Shown one piece after another: positions 1-5,678 of a stretch of 10,005 nt of DNA. Both the position numbers and the translations under genes were made by a program. Location: assembly GCA_018383375.1 (NCBI GenBank), contig JAHAWW010000076.1, positions 1 to 10,005 of the forward strand. The letters are read 5' to 3'. Below the pieces are notes generated by a model that searched no databases, was not told the origin of the DNA, and worked only from the letters and a program-made list of their open reading frames with translations. Position 1 is the stretch's first letter, and the number at the start of each line of letters is the position of its first letter. The DNA comes from Prevotellamassilia sp. (GTDB lineage: Bacteria; Bacteroidota; Bacteroidia; Bacteroidales; Bacteroidaceae).

Positions 1-27
1 TTCTTGCCATTCCGCTCGCCTTGCACT
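1..27. repeat. Upstream copy of a 27-bp direct repeat
   Basis: This stretch is identical, base for base, to positions 86-112. It begins TTCTTGCCATTCC and ends CTTGCACT. The downstream copy carries the -33 part of a promoter and leads straight into its -7 box TAACTTTG. Here the following bases are TGCTTTCG, so the -7 box is absent or decayed. It may be a non-functional promoter duplicate, or one member of a dispersed promoter-associated repeat family. The window edge prevents seeing whether the repeat extends further left. Confidence 0.85.
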
Positions 28-85
28 GCTTTCGCCTTCGTCGCAAGTTAGGCGGCGGCTCGGGAATGTCAATAAAAACAAGTTT

Positions 86-112
86 TTCTTGCCATTCCGC
101 TCGCCTTGCACT
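86..112. repeat. Downstream copy of the 27-bp direct repeat, within a promoter
   Basis: This is an exact copy of positions 1-27, with repeat starts 85 bp apart. Its last base is the first T of the -7 box at 112-119, so the repeat covers the -33 region and the spacer of the promoter for the outer-membrane barrel gene. Bases 91-107 can also pair imperfectly with the GC-rich stretch at 51-68 (GGCGG...GGGAATG against CATTCC...CGCC). Confidence 0.85.
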
Positions 113-119
113 AACTTTG
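88..119 (+). promoter_or_regulatory. Bacteroidota-type promoter (-33 CTTG, -7 TAACTTTG)
   Basis: TAACTTTG at 112-119 matches the Bacteroidota -7 consensus TAnnTTTG. CTTG at 88-91 differs by one base from the -33 consensus TTTG, and the spacer between the two is 20 bp, as expected for this promoter class. Transcription should start about 5-7 bases after the -7 box, near 124-126. That leaves only a few bases before the ATG at 129, so the mRNA would be leaderless or nearly so. Confidence 0.65.
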
Positions 120-128
120 TCCGCACAA

Positions 129-1331
129 ATGGGAAAAGCCATCAAATACATACTGCTCTGCGCCTTTTTTATTATAGGAAGCCACACCACTACGGCACAG
201 ACTGACACGACGCTTGTTCAAGCGACCGACTCGACACTCATGCAAACTGAAAGTGCTGCCGATACCACCACGACCAAAAAGGGACTGGTGCGCAAAGTCG
301 TGGACTATTTCATCAACGCCGACCGACACGCCGGCAAAAAATTTGATTTCGGCTTCTTGCCGGGGCCTCACTTCTCGTCGACCGTCGGACTGGGACTCGG
401 CATGGTGGCCACAGGCCTCTACAGCCTCGACCGCAGCGACCCCTCCCTACAAAAATCTAACATCACCATCTATGCCGACGCCACGACCAAAGGCTTCTTC
501 ATGACAGGCATTAAAGGAAACAATATCTTTAAGAAAGAGCGATATCGACTTGACTATCAGCTCTATGTCTACACCTTCAAAACAGATTTTTGGGGTATGG
601 GCTTCGACAATGGCAAAATCGATGACAACGAAACCGACTACAAACGCATACGCTTCAACGCCATGACGCGCTTCATGTTTAAGTTGGCCCCAAAAACCTA
701 CCTCGGCCCCATCTTGAGCTATGGTTTCTATCAGGCCACCGACATCGACCCGCGCGGCGTTCACCTCTTTGAAGGACAAGACAAGACCGTGCGCTCCACC
801 AAGGTCGGTTTGTCTTTCACCTACGACTCCCGCGACTTCATCCTCAATGCCTACAAGGGCGTGTTTGTGCAGCTCGACCAAACGTTTGCACCGCGCTTTA
901 TGGGCAACGACTATTGCTTCTCGTCGACCGAACTGACGGTCAACGCCTATAAGCAGGTGTGGCGCGGAGGTGTGCTGGCCGGCGATTTCCACATGCAATA
1001 CATCGACGGCCATCCGGCCTGGTGCACCATGAGCGAAGCAGGCTCGACTTCGCGTCTGCGCGGCTATTTCGACGGCCGATATCGCGACAAAAGCATCATG
1101 GAGGCCCAAGTGGAACTGCGTCAACACGTGTGGCGACGCAATGGCATAGCCGTGTGGGTGGGCGCCGGACAAGTGTTCCCCAACTTCTCGGCCATGCGCT
1201 GGAAACGCACACTGCCAAATGCCGGCATAGGCTACCGCTGGGAATTCAAAAAACGCGTCAACATCCGCCTCGACTACGGCTTCACCCGAGAAGGCGGAGG
1301 CATCATCTTCAATATCAACGAAGCCTTCTGA
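129..1331 (+). CDS. Omp85-family (BamA/TamA-like) outer-membrane beta-barrel protein without POTRA domains
   Basis: This is a predicted outer-membrane barrel of 400 residues. The frame is open from position 21, but the ATG at 129 is chosen because it directly follows the promoter and begins a good signal peptide: MGKAIK, a hydrophobic core, then likely cleavage at TTA|Q24. After a short Thr-rich linker, the rest is alternating aromatic and polar strands such as YRLDYQLYVYTF and KVGLSFTYDSRD. The LRGY motif at residues 310-313 corresponds to the conserved (V/I)RG(F/Y) of the Omp85 lid loop, and the protein ends in Phe, as barrels often do. There is no room for POTRA repeats, unlike BamA (about 800 residues), so a role as the main BAM insertase is unlikely. 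Family members of this size belong to the 'surface antigen' group of unknown substrate. The next gene starts 51 bp downstream with no visible promoter, so co-transcription is plausible. The family call is firm; the role is not. Confidence 0.82.
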   Translation: MGKAIKYILLCAFFIIGSHTTTAQTDTTLVQATDSTLMQTESAADTTTTKKGLVRKVVDYFINADRHAGKKFDFGFLPGPHFSSTVGLGLGMVATGLYSLDRSDPSLQKSNITIYADATTKGFFMTGIKGNNIFKKERYRLDYQLYVYTFKTDFWGMGFDNGKIDDNETDYKRIRFNAMTRFMFKLAPKTYLGPILSYGFYQATDIDPRGVHLFEGQDKTVRSTKVGLSFTYDSRDFILNAYKGVFVQLDQTFAPRFMGNDYCFSSTELTVNAYKQVWRGGVLAGDFHMQYIDGHPAWCTMSEAGSTSRLRGYFDGRYRDKSIMEAQVELRQHVWRRNGIAVWVGAGQVFPNFSAMRWKRTLPNAGIGYRWEFKKRVNIRLDYGFTREGGGIIFNINEAF

Positions 1332-1382
1332 CAAAATAAATCATTTCACACATATAGACACACTGACAAACACAGACCAAAC

Positions 1383-2399
1383 ATGAGAAAAAAAACACTC
1401 TTAATCACAGGACTTTGCGGCCTCGCCTTGACAACAGCCACCCTCAGCGCTACGCCCGAAAGTCACACCCCCGGAGACAATAAAGTCACCGCCACCCAAG
1501 AAAAAGTCGAATACATCAGTTTCGGCAACTTCGACAACTGGCTCACGCGCAACATCAAAGAGAGTGGCATCATTGGCGGCAAAACCAAAACGCTCTACGA
1601 AATCGCACCCAACGGCACTTGGAACAACAACAACCCCTATAACGGTCTGGGCGGCTCGCCCTGGGCCACCTCAAACGTGCTGGCCAAAGTGAGCGGCATC
1701 ACCAAAACCAACACCTCTGTCTATAAAGAAGCTCGCGCCGGCCACGGCTATTGCGCCAAACTCTACACCCACCTCGAAGAGTGCAAGGTGATGGGCGTGG
1801 TCAACATCAAAGTGTTGGCCGCCGGTTCGGTCTATTTGGGACAAATGATTGAGCCCATCACCAACACCAACAACCCCATGGCCAAACTCGACGCCGGCAT
1901 CAAATTCAACAAACGCCCCAAAGCCCTAATGGTGGACTATAAAGTGAAACTCTCCGGACAGCCCAACCGCGTGAAACAGACCGGTTTCAGCAAAGTGCAA
2001 GGCGTCAAAGGCATCGACATGCCCGACATCGTACTCTACCTGCAAAAACGTTGGGAAGACGCAAAAGGCAACATCCACGCCAAGCGCGTCGGGACAATGG
2101 TCTACCGCTTCAACAAAAACACCAACGGATGGGTCAACAACGCCCGATTTGACATCCACTATGGCAACATCACCGGCCAAAGTTTCTATCAAAACTATAT
2201 GGGGCTCACCGCCGGCAACGTCACCAAATATGCCAAAAACAGCAAAGGAAAGATGAAGAAAATCATCGAAGAGGGATGGGCTGCAGCCGACGAAACACCC
2301 ACACACCTCATCCTGCAATTCGACTCCAGCCACGGCGGCGCCTATGTCGGTAGCGTGGGCAACACGCTCTGGATAGACAACGTCAGACTGGTCTATTAA
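1383..2399 (+). CDS. Secreted PCMD-domain protein (putative carbohydrate metabolism domain)
   Basis: This 338-residue protein has a signal peptide (MRKK, a hydrophobic stretch, likely cut at LSA|T24). There is no proper lipobox, because Leu precedes Cys12. The mature part resembles the Bacteroidota PCMD family (Pfam PF13201). Recognisable stretches are FGNFDNWLTRNIKES (47-61), GGSPWATSNVLAKVSGI (90-106), KRPKALMVDYKVKLSG (177-192), QKRWEDAKGNIHAKRVGT (221-238), ADETPTHLILQF (302-313) and the closing SSHGGAYVGS...WIDNVRLVY. The fold is expected to be a jelly-roll-like beta-sandwich. A carbohydrate link has been proposed for the family from structure and context, but no activity is established as far as I know. 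Only the BACON-free, single-domain form is present, and there is no SusC/SusD pair nearby to support a glycan-uptake role. Cys124 and Cys134 could form a disulfide. The name rests on my memory of family sequences. Confidence 0.78.
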   Translation: MRKKTLLITGLCGLALTTATLSATPESHTPGDNKVTATQEKVEYISFGNFDNWLTRNIKESGIIGGKTKTLYEIAPNGTWNNNNPYNGLGGSPWATSNVLAKVSGITKTNTSVYKEARAGHGYCAKLYTHLEECKVMGVVNIKVLAAGSVYLGQMIEPITNTNNPMAKLDAGIKFNKRPKALMVDYKVKLSGQPNRVKQTGFSKVQGVKGIDMPDIVLYLQKRWEDAKGNIHAKRVGTMVYRFNKNTNGWVNNARFDIHYGNITGQSFYQNYMGLTAGNVTKYAKNSKGKMKKIIEEGWAAADETPTHLILQFDSSHGGAYVGSVGNTLWIDNVRLVY

Positions 2400-2432
2400 A
2401 CAATACTCTCCAAAAACCATAAACACCTCGAT

Positions 2433-3281
2433 ATGTATACCGTTGACGAACTGAACGACCGGCTCATCGACCTTGCCTTCTCTGAAGACATCGGCGACGG
2501 CGACCACACCACGCTCTGCTGCATCCCCGAAGATGCCATGGGCAAGTCTAAACTGCTCATCAAAGAAGAAGGCATCTTGGCCGGCGTGAGAATTGCTCAC
2601 GAAATCTTCCACCGCTTTGACCCCACCCTCGAAGTGGAAACTTTCATTAACGACGGCGCACACGTGAAACCCGGCGACGTGGCCATGATTGTCACCGGCA
2701 AAATCCGAAGCCTGCTGCAAACCGAGCGCCTTATGCTCAACGTGATGCAACGCATGAGCGGCATTGCCACGATGACGGCCGCCTATGTCGAACGACTCAA
2801 AGGCACACACACACGTGTGCTCGATACCCGCAAAACCACCCCCGGCATGCGTATGCTCGAAAAAGAAGCCGTCAAAATCGGCAGCGGCACCAACCACCGC
2901 ATCGGCCTCTTCGACATGATTTTGCTCAAAGACAACCACGTGGACTTTGCCGGCGGCATCGCCCAAGCCCTCGACCGTTGTGCGGCCTATCAAAAAGCCC
3001 ACGGCCTCAACCTCAAAGTCGAAATCGAAACCCGCTCGTTCGACGAAATCAACCAAGTGCTCGCCCACGGCGGTGCCGACCGCATCATGCTGGACAACTT
3101 CTCGGTGGAAGACACACGACGAGCCGTCGAACTCATCGGCGGACGCATGGAGACGGAGTCGAGCGGAGGCATCACCTTCGACACCATCCGCGACTATGCC
3201 CTCTGTGGCGTTGACTTCATCTCGGTGGGCGCACTCACCCACTCGGTCAAAGGTCTCGACATGTCGTTTAAGGCCTGCTGA
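2433..3281 (+). CDS. nadC: Nicotinate-nucleotide pyrophosphorylase (quinolinate phosphoribosyltransferase, carboxylating)
   Basis: This enzyme condenses quinolinate with PRPP to give nicotinate mononucleotide, CO2 and pyrophosphate, the step where de novo NAD synthesis joins the salvage route. It is cytoplasmic. At 282 residues it has the normal family length, with an N-terminal domain to about residue 110 followed by the alpha/beta barrel. Visible signatures are TERLMLNVMQRMSGIAT (98-114), DTRKTTPGMR (131-140; R133 and K134 bind substrate phosphates and carboxylates in the family), NHR (154-156), LLKDNH (164-169), EIETRS (197-202), MLDNF (219-223), ESSGGI (242-247) and SVGALTHS (264-271). 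One oddity is GSG at 150-152, where the family usually has GGG before NHR. The gene lies 33 bp after the PCMD gene with no promoter in the gap, so it may be read through from upstream. No nadA or nadB is in the window. Confidence 0.96.
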   Translation: MYTVDELNDRLIDLAFSEDIGDGDHTTLCCIPEDAMGKSKLLIKEEGILAGVRIAHEIFHRFDPTLEVETFINDGAHVKPGDVAMIVTGKIRSLLQTERLMLNVMQRMSGIATMTAAYVERLKGTHTRVLDTRKTTPGMRMLEKEAVKIGSGTNHRIGLFDMILLKDNHVDFAGGIAQALDRCAAYQKAHGLNLKVEIETRSFDEINQVLAHGGADRIMLDNFSVEDTRRAVELIGGRMETESSGGITFDTIRDYALCGVDFISVGALTHSVKGLDMSFKAC

Positions 3282-3364
3282 ACCACCATTTTCATTCTTC
3301 ACCCACCAAGCCGCTGAGCGACATCACGCCGCCCGGCGACTTGACTTTTAGACTTTACACCCCT

Positions 3365-5023
3365 ATGATTAAGCAAATCACCACTGCCGCCATCGCCCTC
3401 TGCACACTGGTATGGGCCACACCCTCTACGGCCTGCACCAATTTCCTCGTGGGCAAAAAAGCCTCGGCCGACGGCTCCACCTTCATCACCTACAACGCCG
3501 ACAGCTACGGTATGTTTGGCCGACTGGTCTATTACCCGGCCGCCCAACACGCCCCGGGCACCATGCGCCAAATCTATGATGGCGACACCAACGAGCACCA
3601 CGGTCAAATCGCCGAAGCACCCGTCACCTACAGCGTGATGGGCAACATCAACGAACATCAAGTGGCCATCACAGAGACCACCTTCGGCGGACGCGAAGAA
3701 CTGGTCGACACGGCCGGCATCATCGACTACGTCAGCCTCATGGCCATTGCCCTGCAACGCTCCAAAACAGCCCGCGAAGCCATCGCCGTGATGACCTCAC
3801 TCGTGCAAGAATATGGCTACGCCAGCAGCGGCGAGTCATTTTCGATTGCCGACCCCAACGAAGTGTGGATACTCGAAATGATTGGCAAAGGCAGCGGGCG
3901 CCGCGGCACCGTATGGGTGGCCGTGCGCATCCCCGACGACTGTATCGCCGTGCATGCTAATCAAAGCCGCATCCATAAGTTCGACCTCAAAGACAAGCGC
4001 AACGTGCTCTATTCCAAAGACGTTATCAGTTTTGCCCGTGAGCGCGGCTATTTCAAGGGCAAAGATGCCGACTTCTCTTTTTCTGCAGCCTATGCCCCGG
4101 CCGATTTCGGTTCGCAACGCTATTGCGACGCCCGAGCTTGGAGCTTCTTCAATAGATGGGTGGACGGTATGGACCGCTATCTCGACTTTGTAGACGGTAA
4201 ACACATCGGCACGGCCGAAGTGATGCCCCTATATTTCAAGCCCAACCGCCCCGTCACCCTCAAAGAATTGATGATGAGCAACCGCGACCACTATGAAGGC
4301 ACGCCGTTTGACATCACCCACGACGCAGGTGCCGGCATCTATGAGGCACCCTACCGTCCCACCCCTCTCTCGTTTGAGGTGGACGGCAAAACATATTTCA
4401 ACGAGCGCCCCATCTCAACACAACAGTCGGCCTTCACCGTAGTGGCCCAACTTCGCGGCAATCTGCCCAACGCCATTGGCGGTATCCTTTGGTTTGGCAA
4501 CGACGATCCCAACATGATAGCCTACACACCCGTGTATTGCTGTGCCGACCGCGTGCCACCCTGTTACGACAAAATCAACGCCAACGATATCACATTCTCT
4601 TGGGATAACGCTTTTTGGGTGTGCAACTGGGTGGCCAACATGACCTATCCGCGCTACAGCCAACTCTTCCCGAGCGTCGAAGCCGTGCGCGACCGTCTCG
4701 AAGATGGCTACATCGCCCGCCAAGCCGACATTGAGAAACAAGCTCTCGCACTCTATGAAACCTCGCCGGCCGAAGCCCGCAAGTTCCTCACCGACTACAC
4801 CGTCGAAACAGCCCAAAATATGCTGGGCGAATGGAAAAAGTTGGGCGAATATCTCATCGTGAAATACAACGACCAGGCCGTGAAGAAGGAAAAAGACGGC
4901 AAATTCCTTCTCACTCCCGACGGACTGGCTGTGCCGCCCGAACGTCCCGGCTATCCCGAGCAATACCGCCGTATACTCATCCGCGAGACCGGCAACCGCT
5001 ACCTCGTGCCTGAGAAGAAATAA
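3365..5023 (+). CDS. Secreted C69-family dipeptidase (N-terminal nucleophile hydrolase)
   Basis: This is a 552-residue peptidase of the C69 (formerly U34) family, related to lactobacillal PepD, and expected to release amino acids from dipeptides or short peptides. The ATG at 3365 is preferred over an in-frame TTG at 3341 because it starts a clean signal peptide. Cleavage at STA|C24 would expose Cys24 as the new N-terminus. In this family the N-terminal Cys is the nucleophile, so export and activation are linked. The following CTNFLVGKKASADGSTF is the family's typical start. Other signatures are YGYASSGESFSIADPNEVW (150-168) and HANQSRI (197-203). The -3 residue is Ser, so this is not a lipobox and the protein should be soluble in the periplasm or secreted. 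It fits a peptide-fermenting lifestyle. A strong hairpin 20 bp downstream probably ends the transcript. Confidence 0.93.
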   Translation: MIKQITTAAIALCTLVWATPSTACTNFLVGKKASADGSTFITYNADSYGMFGRLVYYPAAQHAPGTMRQIYDGDTNEHHGQIAEAPVTYSVMGNINEHQVAITETTFGGREELVDTAGIIDYVSLMAIALQRSKTAREAIAVMTSLVQEYGYASSGESFSIADPNEVWILEMIGKGSGRRGTVWVAVRIPDDCIAVHANQSRIHKFDLKDKRNVLYSKDVISFARERGYFKGKDADFSFSAAYAPADFGSQRYCDARAWSFFNRWVDGMDRYLDFVDGKHIGTAEVMPLYFKPNRPVTLKELMMSNRDHYEGTPFDITHDAGAGIYEAPYRPTPLSFEVDGKTYFNERPISTQQSAFTVVAQLRGNLPNAIGGILWFGNDDPNMIAYTPVYCCADRVPPCYDKINANDITFSWDNAFWVCNWVANMTYPRYSQLFPSVEAVRDRLEDGYIARQADIEKQALALYETSPAEARKFLTDYTVETAQNMLGEWKKLGEYLIVKYNDQAVKKEKDGKFLLTPDGLAVPPERPGYPEQYRRILIRETGNRYLVPEKK

Positions 5024-5043
5024 GACGGAAACATTGACATTTT

Positions 5044-5088
5044 TTGAGCGGCCCTGCACTGGTTTTGACACCCGGCAGGGCCGCTCAA
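5044..5088 (+). terminator. Strong hairpin after the dipeptidase gene, probable terminator
   Basis: TTGAGCGGCCCTGC (5044-5057) is perfectly complementary to GCAGGGCCGCTCAA (5075-5088), giving a 14-bp GC-rich stem with a 17-base loop. It sits 20 bp after the dipeptidase stop codon. The 3' flank is CTTATCCTC rather than a T run, and the T run (5040-5045) precedes the stem. It is therefore not a textbook intrinsic terminator on either strand. It could still terminate with Rho or protect the mRNA 3' end. Confidence 0.6.
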
Positions 5089-5550
5089 CTTATCCTCAAA
5101 TAAGACTATCTCGGTGAATGTGCGTGATTGAAGCCATCGTTGCCGTTCAGTCACCACAATCGTTTCATTCACTGAAACTTGCGGCGGTGTGACTGGGTGA
5201 TTGGAGAAAAGGACAAAAAAAGGGTATACGCGCGCGCGAAGCAGAGGGGCGAAAAGAGGCTGCGAAGCGTGACACAAGCACCCCTGCAGAATATGCTGAA
5301 GAGCCTGAACGCCTGTGCGCAGTTTATGGAACCAATGCTGCACAGTCTAACACTTTATTTACGAGAAGGTTGAATCTTGTCAATGTAGAGTTGAATGGTT
5401 TGGGGGACCTTTATCGTGCGTAAGGGGACGAGCTGCATAGGAAAGGAAGAGAATTGAGAACAAGAATAAGAACGACAATTCAGAAAATAATGAGCATACA
5501 TCTCTTGATAAAATATACCGCATGGTACGGGAAATCTGAGATAAATATCT
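5089..5550. other. Intergenic region with no credible gene; several short inverted repeats
   Basis: I see no credible protein here. The frames that are open begin with TTG or run antisense and show no recognisable sequence. Visible structure includes TTTCA/TGAAA (5163-5167/5173-5177) nested inside CAGTCAC/GTGACTG (5148-5154/5189-5195), and an alternating purine-pyrimidine tract GTATACGCGCGCGCG at 5224-5238. Other pairs are AGGGG/CCCCT (5245-5249/5281-5285) and CTGTGC/GCACAG (5313-5318/5340-5345). From about 5345 on, the DNA is distinctly AT-richer than the genes. A small RNA is conceivable between about 5140 and 5350 but unproven, since I found no TAnnTTTG box in front of it. Confidence 0.5.
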
Positions 5551-5558
5551 TAACTTTG
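5551..5558 (+). promoter_or_regulatory. -7 promoter box TAACTTTG for the calcium ATPase gene
   Basis: TAACTTTG is a full match to the Bacteroidota -7 consensus TAnnTTTG and is identical to the box in front of the barrel gene at 112-119. No TTTG-like -33 box is present 19-21 bp upstream, where the DNA reads around TACGGGAAATC, so help from an activator is possible. A small palindrome, TACC-GCAT-GGTA (5516-5527), lies just upstream of where the -33 box would be and could be an operator. Predicted start is near 5564, giving a leader of roughly 114 bases. Confidence 0.6.
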
Positions 5559-5563
5559 CTTGT

Positions 5564-5678
5564 CGGCGTGTGCGCTGATTTTAAGCACTAAAAAACGAAC
5601 AAGGTCCGGCATGGCCGAGCACCGGTCAATAATCGTTCACGCACATGTATTTATAATTCTAACAGACGAATACAAACA
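5564..5678 (+). promoter_or_regulatory. Structured 5' leader of the calcium ATPase mRNA
   Basis: The predicted leader can form an outer stem AACGA/TCGTT (5594-5598/5633-5637). This encloses GGT/ACC (5603-5605/5621-5623) and a tip hairpin CGGC-ATG-GCCG (5607-5617). A second, AT-rich stem TGTATT/AATACA (5646-5651/5669-5674) ends five bases before the ATPase ATG and could affect ribosome access. It matches no riboswitch class that I recognise, and there is no anti-Shine-Dalgarno element because no Shine-Dalgarno sequence exists. The stems are short, so regulation is only a possibility. Confidence 0.35.

Noticed and set aside
21..128. N-terminal extension of the barrel gene from the ATG at 21
   Set aside because: It would place 36 residues of repeat- and promoter-encoded sequence before a good signal peptide. 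The -7 box at 112-119 lies inside the extension.
447..1334. A 295-codon open frame on the - strand under the barrel gene
   Set aside because: It is antisense to the Omp85 barrel and shows no recognisable motif, signal peptide or promoter. It is a composition shadow.
1926..3302. A 458-codon open frame on the - strand, antisense to the PCMD gene end and all of nadC
   Set aside because: The + strand here encodes a textbook NadC and a recognisable PCMD C-terminus. The antisense translation is low-complexity in feel (many His, Val, Phe, Asp) and matches no family that I know. It is a shadow of third-position base bias.
3341..3364. TTG start for the dipeptidase
   Set aside because: The ATG at 3365 gives a cleaner signal peptide, and the eight extra residues add nothing typical of the family.
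3345..3364. Possible -7 box (TAGACTTTA) just before the dipeptidase gene
   Set aside because: The spacing is one base too long and the final G is missing, so it does not match TAnnTTTG.
3365..3436. Dipeptidase as a lipoprotein with Cys24 as the lipidated residue
   Set aside because: The -3 position is Ser rather than Leu, Val or Ile, and Cys24 is the expected N-terminal nucleophile of the C69 family.
5224..5238. Alternating purine-pyrimidine tract that could form Z-DNA
   Set aside because: It is only 15 bases long, and such tracts arise by chance in GC-rich DNA. It is noted but not claimed as functional.
4999..5343. A 114-codon open frame on the - strand across the terminator hairpin
   Set aside because: It runs through the strong hairpin and the end of the dipeptidase gene and shows no family resemblance, signal or promoter.
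5179..5373. A 64-codon open frame in the intergenic region
   Set aside because: It starts with TTG, has no promoter box or recognisable sequence, and overlaps the inverted repeats. It is not supported as a gene.
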